Assembly (NCBI GenBank): GCA_030680295.1
Contig: JAUXVU010000018.1
Span: 186,001 to 250,000, forward strand
Source of the DNA: Moraxellaceae bacterium
GTDB lineage: Bacteria > Pseudomonadota > Gammaproteobacteria > Pseudomonadales > Moraxellaceae
Length of the DNA: 64,000 nucleotides
Direction: 5' to 3'
Both the position numbers and the translations under genes were made by a program. The first letter of the stretch is position 1. Every line of letters begins with the position of its first letter. Below are positions 8,806 through 16,856 of this stretch, in pieces. The notes under the pieces are model-generated. The model had not been told where the DNA came from. It saw only the letters and a program-made list of their open reading frames with translations, and did not search any database.

Positions 8806-9471
8806 ATGTCATTTCTTACTCTGTCGCGTCATGGCGCGATTTGGCAGTTGCTGTTAACGAATAACGATAATCGACTCAATGATGCTTCGGTACAGGCATG
8901 GCATGAGGCATTAGACCAAGTCGAGGCCAGTGAGGGCAATACAGCATTAGTGATTACTGCTGATAGTGATAAGTTTTTTAGCAATGGTATTGATTTGGAT
9001 GGCATTTTGGCTCAGCACGACATGCAGTATTTGATTCACCAGTTTGTGCCTAAGTTAGATGCCTTGTTACTTCGTCTGGCGCGCCTGCCGTTGCCAGTTG
9101 TTGTTGCTATGAATGGCCATGCTTACGGTGGCGGGGCATTGATTGCAGCTACAGCTGATTTTCGTGTCATGCGTGCCGATCGTGGTCGGTTTTGTTTTCC
9201 TGAAGTGGATGTAAAGCTGCCATTTACACCATTGATGATGTCAGTTGTGAAGTTGCTGCCAAATGCAGGTTCTGCATGGAAAATGGCGTTAACAGGTGCC
9301 GCGTGGGGCGGTGAAGAAGCATTAAAGCATGGTGTTATTGATGTGGCAGTAATCGGCGATCAGGTGTTGCCGGTGGCGATGGATATGGCGAACGCCTTAG
9401 CGACCAAGGATCGTAAGACTTATGGCAAAATTAAACAGGATTGGCGTGCTCAGTTGGACACCTTTCTTTAA
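8806..9471 (+). CDS. Enoyl-CoA hydratase/isomerase family protein
   Basis: A 221-residue crotonase-fold protein, short for the family (about 260), lacking much of the C-terminal helical part. It has the first oxyanion-hole region (FFSNGIDLDG), the second (HAYGGGALIAA) and a possible acid/base Glu in FPEVDV. The pattern is closest to the peroxisomal delta3,delta2-enoyl-CoA isomerase type. It likely moves double bonds in unsaturated acyl-CoAs for beta-oxidation, which would suit the desaturases in the window. ATG 8806 has AAGGA upstream. Confidence 0.88.
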   Translation: MSFLTLSRHGAIWQLLLTNNDNRLNDASVQAWHEALDQVEASEGNTALVITADSDKFFSNGIDLDGILAQHDMQYLIHQFVPKLDALLLRLARLPLPVVVAMNGHAYGGGALIAATADFRVMRADRGRFCFPEVDVKLPFTPLMMSVVKLLPNAGSAWKMALTGAAWGGEEALKHGVIDVAVIGDQVLPVAMDMANALATKDRKTYGKIKQDWRAQLDTFL

Positions 9472-9487
9472 ACGTTAATTTGCAGAC

Positions 9488-9520
9488 AATAAAAAAGGAG
9501 GCATTGCCTCCTTTTTTATT
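9488..9520. terminator. Bidirectional intrinsic terminator
   Basis: A perfect 15-bp stem, aataaaaaaggaggc paired with gcctccttttttatt, with a three-base loop. It has A-runs on one side and T-runs on the other, so it works in both directions. It lies between the convergent enoyl-CoA hydratase and repeat-lipoprotein genes. Confidence 0.95.
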
Positions 9521-9534
9521 GCGCTAGTGCAAAA

Positions 9535-10506
9535 CTAGCTGCAAGTGCCACCAGTTAGGCCAACTAATAGTGGGCCGAGAACGGGGAGTGCACATGCAGG
9601 AGCCAGTGGAGAAGAGCCACCGCCACCGCCACCTGATCCACAATCACCGCCAACAGCACTTACTAATTGAGGGCCGATCTCAGGAATTGCACAAAGTTGT
9701 TCAGGGCTAATTGGTAGGTCAGGGGTGCCACCGCCGCCGCCACCGCCACAACTAGACCCGGCACCTTCAGCAATCAGTGGACCAAGGACAGGGAGAGCAC
9801 ATAATGCTGATAGATCTGGAGCGCCACCGCCACCGCCACTGCCACAGTCACCACCCACTGCACCAACGAGCTGCGGACCAAGGACTGGGATAGCACATAA
9901 AGCTTCTGGGCCAATTGGTAAATCAGGGGCGCCACCGCCACCACCGCTACCACAGTCAGCTCCAGCCGCACCAGCAAGGGCTGGGCCAATGCCGGGAACT
10001 GCGCAAAGGGCGTCTGGGCTCAACGGTAAATCAGGCGCTCCACCGCCACCTGTATCGTTACAGGTGCTGCCAGCTTGAGAAACGATAATAGGTCCGAGTG
10101 CTGGAATGGCACACAAAGCTTCAGGGCCGAAGGGAAGTCCGCCGCCATCGCCACCACCGTCACCGCAGTCTGCACCAGCGGCTTCAGCTAGTGCAGGACC
10201 AAGTTCGGGGATTACACATAGTTGTGCTGGACTGATCGGTAAACCAGCGCCGTCACCGCCTGTGTCGTTACAGGTGCTGCCAGCTAGTTCAACAACGACG
10301 GGGCCAAGAACCGGAATAGCACAAAGCGCTGAAGCGTCAAAAGGAAGGGGGCTACCACCACCATCGCCACCACCGTTATTACCTCCGCCTCCGGTGCCGT
10401 TACCACCGCCGCCGCCAGTAGTGTCTAAGTCATCACCACTGTCGCAGGCAGCTAGTGACAAAGCACCGGCGATTAAAATGCATTTAGCAAGGGATTTTAT
10501 GTGCAT
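9535..10506 (-). CDS. Lipoprotein with eight Cys-containing glycine-linked repeats
   Basis: A 323-residue protein. ATG 10506 is used because AGAGG lies just upstream and a lipoprotein signal with lipobox LAAC (Cys21) begins there; the frame itself opens 20 codons earlier. Residues 22-55 are an Asp/Gly-rich tether. From residue 61 the rest is eight tandem units of 32-36 residues: a hydrophobic segment of form LCAIPxLGPxxxxxxGxxC, then a Gly-rich linker ending in a short PDLPISPE-like piece. Each unit has two Cys 17 residues apart. I do not recognise the family. A surface-exposed, possibly disulfide-looped repeat protein is inferred. Confidence 0.85.
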   Translation of the reverse strand: MHIKSLAKCILIAGALSLAACDSGDDLDTTGGGGGNGTGGGGNNGGGDGGGSPLPFDASALCAIPVLGPVVVELAGSTCNDTGGDGAGLPISPAQLCVIPELGPALAEAAGADCGDGGGDGGGLPFGPEALCAIPALGPIIVSQAGSTCNDTGGGGAPDLPLSPDALCAVPGIGPALAGAAGADCGSGGGGGAPDLPIGPEALCAIPVLGPQLVGAVGGDCGSGGGGGAPDLSALCALPVLGPLIAEGAGSSCGGGGGGGTPDLPISPEQLCAIPEIGPQLVSAVGGDCGSGGGGGGSSPLAPACALPVLGPLLVGLTGGTCS

Positions 10507-10556
10507 TGGAGCCTCTATTCTTATTGTGTATTTGTTTTGTTCAAAATTCGTAAAAA

Positions 10557-10610
10557 ACTGTATCACTGAAAAATGGCTTAGTCACTGTATCAGTGCAACT
10601 TTTGTATAAT
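10557..10610 (+). promoter_or_regulatory. Promoter with repeated operator-like motif upstream of DCC protein gene
   Basis: Two copies of ACTGTATCA(C/G)TG lie at 10557-10568 and 10584-10595, 27 bases apart. The second is within a palindrome CACTG-tat-CAGTG. A perfect -10 box TATAAT is at 10605-10610, but the expected -35 position is poor and falls on the second palindrome. This suggests a regulated promoter. The binding protein is unknown. Confidence 0.45.
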
Positions 10611-10654
10611 TTTGATGTTAAAAAATGCATTGATAATGTCTGTAGAGGACATAT

Positions 10655-11047
10655 ATGCAATCACTCACTCTGTTTTACGATGGCAAGTGCCCAATTTGTG
10701 TCGCTGAGGTGGAGTTTTTACAGCGACGCAACCAACTAGGCCTGCTCAGTTTTGTCGATGTTAACCAGCCCACATTTGATGATTCCGAAGCCGGCTTTTC
10801 CTGTGCAGCGGCATTTGACAATATTCATGCCAGTCTTGCAGATGGCCGGGTTTTGGTTGGTGTACCCGTGTTCATTGAAGTCTATCGGCGCGCCAATCTG
10901 CCTGTTTTAGTCTGGCTGTTATCTCGTCCATCACTCGCAGCCTTGTGGGCGTGGAGTTATCGTTTTTTTGCCCGAAATCGTCATGTTATCTCAAGACTGT
11001 TTGGCCCACCGTTGCTTAAGTTGGTCAGATGGCGTCAAGCCCGCTAA
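10655..11047 (+). CDS. DCC family thiol-disulfide oxidoreductase (DUF393)
   Basis: A 130-residue DUF393 protein. The name-giving DxxCxxC motif is present as YDGKCPICVAE at residues 8-18. The later part, with RLFGPPLLKLVRW near the end, is typical. Members have a thioredoxin-like fold and are thought to be cytoplasmic thiol redox proteins. ATG 10655 has AGAGGA upstream. Its end overlaps the convergent RNase J-like gene by 23 bases. Confidence 0.9.
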   Translation: MQSLTLFYDGKCPICVAEVEFLQRRNQLGLLSFVDVNQPTFDDSEAGFSCAAAFDNIHASLADGRVLVGVPVFIEVYRRANLPVLVWLLSRPSLAALWAWSYRFFARNRHVISRLFGPPLLKLVRWRQAR

Positions 11048-12356
11048 CGGTGGTTGCCGCCACAAAAGGCTGGCCTGATATGGAAATCAAATCGCCATTA
11101 CGTGGCAGCAAACCTTGCATTGCCATACCTTTAGCCAGCGCCAAGTGCGCTTGTTGATGGCGTATCTCGCCATGCACCGGCAGTAAATAACGTGGCTTTA
11201 ACCAGCTATAGAGTGTGTGCAAGTCTTCTTGCGGTGGATGACCCGAGGCGTGAATACCGGGGGCTGCTTCGATATCAATGATATTGATGCCACGTGCGGC
11301 AAAGCTTGCGGTGATGCGTGACAGCAACACTTCATTGCCGGGGATGACACGGGAAGAAAACAACACGGTGTCGCCAGCCTCAAGTGACAGGGCAGGGTGA
11401 TTGTCTTTGGCTAAACGATCTAAGGCCGCACGTGGCTCACCCTGACTGCCAGTGGCCAACCATAACTGTTCATCGCGCGGTAAGTAGTCCATTTCCCAGT
11501 TGCTGAGCAATCTGGTGTTTGGCGTTACATATTGGCCGGCACGACTGGCGCCAATATGGCGTTCTAAACTGCGACCCAGCACCGTGGTGTGGCGATTATG
11601 GCGACTGCCGGCCTGAACTAAGCTGCAGATTCTGGCGACGTTGCTAGCAAAACAGGCTGCTACGATACGTCCGCTTAGTGGCTTAAATGTTTTGATAAGT
11701 GCCTCAGCGACCTGTTGTTCTGAGCAACTATGGCCTGCGACGGTAGCGTTAGTGGAGTCACCAATCACTACATCAATGCCGGCTTTACCAATGGCCTTAA
11801 GCCTTGCCACAGCGGTGAGCTCACCAATCATCGGCGCAGGGTCTAACTTCCAATCACCCGTGTGATACAAGTTTTTGCCTGCAACCTGCAGATAAATGCC
11901 ATGACACTCTGGCATGGAGTGAGTAACTGGTATCCATTCCACCGAAAACGGGCCAATGCTTATAGGCTGCAATGGTTTAACTGTGACCAAGCGTGGGCCA
12001 TTTTCATCAGGATTAAGCTTGGCAGAGATTAGCCGGATGGCATGAGGGGTGGCATAAATTGGACAGCGAAGACGGCGCCACAGTGCTGGAATGGCGCCAA
12101 TATGGTCTTCATGGCCATGGGTAATCAATACGGCAGATAGTTGAATATCGAGTTTTTCTAATGCCTGCAGGCTGGGTACGGCCGCCTGCATGGGTTGATC
12201 GGGCAAATGTGACAAGCTCAAACCACAGTCAATAGCAATCCAGACACCCTCGCTACCATATAAGGTGAAATTGGCACCAAACTGACCGCAGCCGCCTAAA
12301 GGCAAAACCCAAGGGCCTGTATCTCGATGAATTTGTTGATATCTTGGAGAGGGCAT
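11025..12356 (-). CDS. RNase J-like metallo-beta-lactamase/beta-CASP nuclease
   Basis: A 443-residue protein, shorter than Bacillus RNase J (about 555). It has the RNase J-type start VLPLGGCGQFGANF, the metal motif HGHEDH, later His (HSMPECHG) and Asp (HTGDWKLD) ligands, a beta-CASP segment (GDSTNATVAG, ATGSQGEPRAAL), and the closing motif PVHGE plus HASGH. Expected activity is 5'-exo/endoribonuclease. The frame opens at 12482, but the homologous region begins just after ATG 12356, so that start is chosen; the Shine-Dalgarno is weak. Gammaproteobacteria usually rely on RNase E, so this enzyme is less common here. Confidence 0.85.
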   Translation of the reverse strand: MPSPRYQQIHRDTGPWVLPLGGCGQFGANFTLYGSEGVWIAIDCGLSLSHLPDQPMQAAVPSLQALEKLDIQLSAVLITHGHEDHIGAIPALWRRLRCPIYATPHAIRLISAKLNPDENGPRLVTVKPLQPISIGPFSVEWIPVTHSMPECHGIYLQVAGKNLYHTGDWKLDPAPMIGELTAVARLKAIGKAGIDVVIGDSTNATVAGHSCSEQQVAEALIKTFKPLSGRIVAACFASNVARICSLVQAGSRHNRHTTVLGRSLERHIGASRAGQYVTPNTRLLSNWEMDYLPRDEQLWLATGSQGEPRAALDRLAKDNHPALSLEAGDTVLFSSRVIPGNEVLLSRITASFAARGINIIDIEAAPGIHASGHPPQEDLHTLYSWLKPRYLLPVHGEIRHQQAHLALAKGMAMQGLLPRNGDLISISGQPFVAATTVSGLDAI

Positions 12357-12501
12357 TACGAGTTTGGGTGTCCGGCTGTGCTCTGTTAAGGTGGGTGAGC
12401 TTGAGTCTAGAGTGTACGTTATGCCTGTTAGTCCTACCACGTACACCAATTGCTTTTCATAACCGTTTAGAAATTTTACCAACTATTAGTCTGGATCAAA
12501 C

Positions 12502-13254
12502 ATGTTGTTTAAGCTGCAAGTTTTTGTTTTAACGTTACTTTTAAGTGCTTGTGCAATTCCGACTGTACAACACGTAGAACCTGCTGATGTGTCACGTATT
12601 GAACAGCAGTTGTTAGATCAAAGTGTCGAGATGCTGATGTTGCAAGAGCAAAATGCTCAGATGCAGGGTTTGCTAGAAGGTCTTGAGCAAACGTTGAAGC
12701 AAATTGCGAATCGACAAAATGCCCTAGCCGCAGCTGCTGTTCGAGCACAAACAATTCCTGCAGCCAGTCAGCCTGTTGCAGCTAGCACTAACGGCAAGAT
12801 GATTGTGGGCGAGATTGAGCCTATTTACTTGTTTGACCCTAACTTGGTTTATGACGCGCGTATTGATAGCGGCGCGCAAACATCATCCATTGATGCTCGC
12901 AACATTACGCGTTTTGAGCGTGACGGTAAGGCGTGGGTGCGTTTTGATTTGCCCGTACCGGGGGGTGGGGCGGAAAAGTTTGTTACGCTAGAGCGCAAGG
13001 TGGTGCGTAATGTGCGTATTTTGCAATCGACGAGTGATGGTGCTCAGCGGCGAGCAGTTGTGCATATGCAATTTGCCATTGGTAGCCATAAACAAGTTGC
13101 CGAATTTACCTTAACTGGCCGGGATAACTTGACGTTCCCTATCCTGATTGGCCGAAATGTATTGCGTGACATTATGCTGGTAGACGTCGGTAAGCAAAAT
13201 AAAACCAAACTACCAGCCGAGCTCTTAGATCAAGTGACGGATGTTAAAAAGTGA
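12502..13254 (+). CDS. RimB-like retropepsin-fold 'ATP-dependent zinc protease' lipoprotein
   Basis: A 250-residue protein with a lipoprotein signal (LLLSAC, Cys17), a helical stretch at about 28-75 likely to be a coiled coil, then the PF05618 domain from about residue 100. Despite the historical name the domain carries an aspartic-protease-type D-S-G-A at residues 122-125 and resembles retropepsins. Its stop overlaps the GTG start of the next gene by four bases. With the next two genes it forms a known association of a protease, a 7TM transglutaminase-like protein and an ATP-grasp ligase, thought to make or process peptide or glutamate conjugates. Confidence 0.88.
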   Translation: MLFKLQVFVLTLLLSACAIPTVQHVEPADVSRIEQQLLDQSVEMLMLQEQNAQMQGLLEGLEQTLKQIANRQNALAAAAVRAQTIPAASQPVAASTNGKMIVGEIEPIYLFDPNLVYDARIDSGAQTSSIDARNITRFERDGKAWVRFDLPVPGGGAEKFVTLERKVVRNVRILQSTSDGAQRRAVVHMQFAIGSHKQVAEFTLTGRDNLTFPILIGRNVLRDIMLVDVGKQNKTKLPAELLDQVTDVKK

Positions 13255-14777
13255 CTACGCGCTCACGTATGCCTTTTTATGTGGCGGTATTCATATTAAT
13301 TGCCCTTGGTTTGATTTTAGCGACACTCAGGCACACCAACTTGGGTATTCCTTTGTTTCCGGGCGAGCAGAAACAAGTCTGGTTAGTCGAAGCGCGCGTT
13401 GATTTTGTAGCGACAGAGGAGCCGGTTTTAGCGAGTTTGAGCTTGCCTGTTAATCCACCCGGATTTCGTCACACCACAGAGCTTGCGGCTTCGCCCGGTT
13501 ACGGTTTTTCTATTATTGAAAGTCAGCAGGGGCGACGTGCCGAATGGAGTAAAAGTTACGCTCAGGGCCCGCAAACGCTTTATTTCAAAACGCAGTTTGT
13601 GCCCACCGACTATAAGCACAACTCAGCGGGTGACGCAGAGCCACAAGCCAGCTTGGTATTCTGGGACGAGCCACAAGCAACTGCGGTGAATGAGTTGCTA
13701 CAGGAAGTACAGCGCAAGTCCAGTACGCCCGAGAGTGTGACGCGTGAGCTGCTCAAAATTTTAGGCAGCGAGCGCTTGATCAATCAAAACGCAGAGTTGT
13801 TATTGGCGACTAAGTCGTTGCCGCGTTTGTCGGTAGATATGCTGAACTATATGGGCATACCGGCACGATTGGCTGAAGGGTTGGCACTGGAAGATGCGCG
13901 TCGACGTCAATCATTACAGCCGTATTTGCAAATTTTTAATGGCGAAAGCTGGCGCACGTATGATGTGAATACGGGTGAGCAAGGTCTGCCTGATGACGTA
14001 CTGTTGTGGCGTCAAGGGGCTTCTTCTTTGTTGGATGTTGCTGGCGGCAGTGGTTCAACGGTTAGCTTCTCAATTCTGCGTCAAACTGTTTCTGCGCTGC
14101 AGCTTGCAAAAAAAGACATGTCACCGCAGAAGTCGAGCTTTTTTAGCCTGCACTACTTGCCGGTTGAAGAGCAAAGCATGTTTCGGATGTTGCTGCTACT
14201 GCCGCTAGGTGCATTGTTAGTGGCTTTCATGCGTATTGTGATTGGCATCAAAACCTCCGGTACTTTCATGCCAGTCCTTATTGCAGTGGCATTTGTGCAA
14301 ACGTCTTTGCTGCCGGGTTTGATTGCCTTTGTCACCGTTGTGGGTTTAGGGCTGATGCTGCGCGGTTATTTGGCTCGACTTAACTTGCTGTTGGTGTCAC
14401 GTATTTCAGCGCTCATTTTGTTGGTGATTTTTATCACTATTGCCTTGAGCATTTTGGGCTATCAGGCTGGTTATAGCACTGGCATGACCGTCACATTTTT
14501 CCCAATGGTTATTTTGGCGTGGACTATCGAGCGTATGTCCATTTTGTGGGAAGAAGAGGGTGGTCATGAGGTGGCCGTGCAAGGTGCCGGTAGCTTATTT
14601 GTCGCCATCTGCACGTACTTTGTGATGATGTTGCCATTAGCCGGTCACTTAACGTTTAACTTCCCCGAGCTGCATTTAGTCACCCTGGGTTTGATCTTAT
14701 TAATGGGTAATTACACCGGTTATAAACTGAGTGAGTTGCGTCGATTTAGACCCATGAAAAAGGCGAAGCAAGCATGA
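13251..14777 (+). CDS. Inactive transglutaminase-like protein fused to seven TM helices
   Basis: A 508-residue inner-membrane protein. It has an N-terminal TM anchor (about 10-28), a periplasmic transglutaminase-like region (about 150-260; it lacks the usual catalytic Cys, hence inactive), and a C-terminal block of about seven hydrophobic helices from about residue 315. This matches the two-domain family named for this architecture. GTG 13251 overlaps the previous stop (GTGA), and its own stop overlaps the next ATG (ATGA), so the three genes are translationally coupled. Confidence 0.88.
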   Translation: MTTRSRMPFYVAVFILIALGLILATLRHTNLGIPLFPGEQKQVWLVEARVDFVATEEPVLASLSLPVNPPGFRHTTELAASPGYGFSIIESQQGRRAEWSKSYAQGPQTLYFKTQFVPTDYKHNSAGDAEPQASLVFWDEPQATAVNELLQEVQRKSSTPESVTRELLKILGSERLINQNAELLLATKSLPRLSVDMLNYMGIPARLAEGLALEDARRRQSLQPYLQIFNGESWRTYDVNTGEQGLPDDVLLWRQGASSLLDVAGGSGSTVSFSILRQTVSALQLAKKDMSPQKSSFFSLHYLPVEEQSMFRMLLLLPLGALLVAFMRIVIGIKTSGTFMPVLIAVAFVQTSLLPGLIAFVTVVGLGLMLRGYLARLNLLLVSRISALILLVIFITIALSILGYQAGYSTGMTVTFFPMVILAWTIERMSILWEEEGGHEVAVQGAGSLFVAICTYFVMMLPLAGHLTFNFPELHLVTLGLILLMGNYTGYKLSELRRFRPMKKAKQA

Positions 14778-15718
14778 GCTGGGTGAGTCCGGGACAGCTG
14801 ACTGAGTTGGGTGTGTTAGGGATGAATCAGCGCAATGTCGACTATATTGGTCGTTATAACGACCGGTCGATGTTTCCCTTGGTCGACAATAAATTAAAAA
14901 CCAAACAGATTGCGGCTGAGTTCGAGATTAAAACCCCCGCACTGTTACAGGTGCTGGAGTATCAGTATCAGATTTCGCATTTCCGTGAATTGGTGGAAAG
15001 CTTGGATGGTTTTGTCATTAAGCCAGCCAAGGGGTCGGGCGGTAAAGGCATTACCGTTATTACGCATCGTGATGGCGACTTTTTCTTTAAGCCCTCCGGT
15101 GTTGCAGTCGAATTAGCAACGTTAGAGCTGCATTTGTCCAATATTCTAGCCGGTCTCTATTCTTTGGGCGGCTCACCCGACGTCGCGATTGTGGAGCAAT
15201 TGATTCAGCCCAGTAGCTTGTTACGTCAGTATTCTCACCAGGGTGTGCCGGACATTCGTATTCTGGTTTTTCAGGGCTATCCGGTCATGGCCATGCTGCG
15301 CCTGTCCACAGTCGCTTCTGATGGCAAAGCCAATCTGCATCAAGGTGCTGTGGGTGTGGGCATTAACATTGCCACTGGCCATAGTGTGCATGCGGTTCAG
15401 TTTGACTTGCGTGTCACGCATCACCCAGATACTGGCATGCCACTGGATGATATTTTGATCGATGGCTGGCCGGAAATGTTACGTATGGCGGCCAGTTGTT
15501 ATGAGGCATCAGGCTTAGGTTATTTAGGCGTTGATTTAGTTTTAGACGAACAAGACGGGCCGTTGTTGTTGGAGCTTAATGCTAGGCCGGGATTGGCGAT
15601 TCAAATGGCAAACGGGCAGGGTTTGCTGCCACGGTTGGCTTTAATTGAACAGATGAACCATAAAAAGTATCGCAGCCCCGAGCAGCGGGCTGCGTTTGTT
15701 ATGCAGGCGTTTGGCTAA
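14774..15718 (+). CDS. RimK-like ATP-grasp alpha-L-glutamate ligase-like protein
   Basis: A 314-residue ATP-grasp enzyme. Nucleotide-binding features are FVIKPAKGSGGKGI (about residues 79-92) and the metal-binding LLLELNARPGL near residue 265. RimK relatives ligate glutamate or other amino acids to a peptide or protein. This branch is consistently linked to the two preceding gene types, but its acceptor is unknown. The last gene of the operon, it overlaps the convergent desaturase end by 20 bases. Confidence 0.9.
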   Translation: MSWVSPGQLTELGVLGMNQRNVDYIGRYNDRSMFPLVDNKLKTKQIAAEFEIKTPALLQVLEYQYQISHFRELVESLDGFVIKPAKGSGGKGITVITHRDGDFFFKPSGVAVELATLELHLSNILAGLYSLGGSPDVAIVEQLIQPSSLLRQYSHQGVPDIRILVFQGYPVMAMLRLSTVASDGKANLHQGAVGVGINIATGHSVHAVQFDLRVTHHPDTGMPLDDILIDGWPEMLRMAASCYEASGLGYLGVDLVLDEQDGPLLLELNARPGLAIQMANGQGLLPRLALIEQMNHKKYRSPEQRAAFVMQAFG

Positions 15719-16775
15719 AGCGATTGGCGCGCTTGAAGGTGCCAAAGTCGTTAAAGCGAACGCCCATCTCACGCATGACTTTATGCGCAACACCAGCATT
15801 CCACTGACGAATATAAAATGGTTCTTTCACCGCAAAGTGGTGGATGGCATGCGTGCTGCCGAAGTTAAAGCAGAACAGTTGCATTGGCATTAACCACCAT
15901 GGGTTTAATACTTGGCATTGCTGCATTACGTTGCGTGCTTCGACATCACCGTAGTAGTGCATGTTCGAGCTAACAAAATGCAGGCAGAACGTGCGTAACA
16001 AGCTGGGCAGCATATACACCACAGCAAACACATTTAGGCCATTCAAAAAGCTAGCAAACCAGCCGGAAGGCGTTAACGCAAAACCGAGTGCATTGGCGCT
16101 TAATAACACCACATGTGTAACCACCCAAGTATGAAACAAGGCGTAGTAAATATTACCTAGTGGAAAGTAGGCCCGCAGTTGTTCCTTACCCATGGCACGC
16201 GCTTGTTCTGCCGAGGCCGGCTTTTGTGACTTGATATAGGCCTTGGTCGCGCGCAGCATTTCGGTTGGACGCAGGTACACGGCCAGCATATTGTCACCCA
16301 ACATCAAGAAACGCTTAATGCTCCATGGCACACCATTGGTGATGCCGCGCTCTTCTAAGTCAGACTCGGTGCCGGAAAATTTGTGGTGATGTAAGTGCAG
16401 CTTGCGGCGCACAAACGGGCTGACGGTGCTGGCACGTGCCAACCAACCCAATGCCAACATTAAGTTGTTAGCCCATGGTTTTTTCCGGAAATACATCAGG
16501 TGAATCAGGTCGTGCTCAAGCTCATGAATAAATGAGGCGAACAGGGCAGTGAGTGGTACACAGATCCACCACGCAATCACACCTTGAATATAGAGTGTGC
16601 CACTGGCAATCATGCCCAGTAGTGAAAAAGCCATGATGCTGGTGCCAATAAGGTCTTGGTGTTTTAGCCATGGATGACGTTCACGTAAGGCCACACCAGC
16701 AGCCAATACGGTGTCACGAATGTGAATCGATTTTTGCTCATCAGTGAGCAGTTCAGGTTTTACAGCGGCATTCAT
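15699..16775 (-). CDS. Membrane fatty acid desaturase family protein
   Basis: A 358-residue di-iron membrane enzyme. The three histidine boxes are HELEHD (84-89), HLHHH (127-131) and HAIHH (near 312), with hydrophobic pairs between. The expected reaction is insertion of a double bond, or hydroxylation, on an acyl chain using O2. The start ATG has an excellent AAGGAGGGG upstream. An AraC regulator lies directly upstream on the same strand, 81 bases away. Confidence 0.9.
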   Translation of the reverse strand: MNAAVKPELLTDEQKSIHIRDTVLAAGVALRERHPWLKHQDLIGTSIMAFSLLGMIASGTLYIQGVIAWWICVPLTALFASFIHELEHDLIHLMYFRKKPWANNLMLALGWLARASTVSPFVRRKLHLHHHKFSGTESDLEERGITNGVPWSIKRFLMLGDNMLAVYLRPTEMLRATKAYIKSQKPASAEQARAMGKEQLRAYFPLGNIYYALFHTWVVTHVVLLSANALGFALTPSGWFASFLNGLNVFAVVYMLPSLLRTFCLHFVSSNMHYYGDVEARNVMQQCQVLNPWWLMPMQLFCFNFGSTHAIHHFAVKEPFYIRQWNAGVAHKVMREMGVRFNDFGTFKRANRFSQTPA

Positions 16776-16856
16776 TAGTAGCCCCTCCTTTTTAAGTCAT
16801 GACCAGATTAGGGCCTGCTGACAAAATTCGTGAGTGTGAGTTGCGCCAAAAAACTG

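Noticed and set aside
4085-10506. CRISPR-like repetition at 4.1 kb and 9.6-10.4 kb
   Set aside because: Both are in-frame coding repeats without unique spacers of constant length, and no cas genes are present.
9725-10609. Long plus-strand frames rich in Pro opposite the repeat lipoprotein
   Set aside because: They mirror the Gly-rich repeats (Gly codons read backwards give Pro/Ala); no ribosome site or independent motif.
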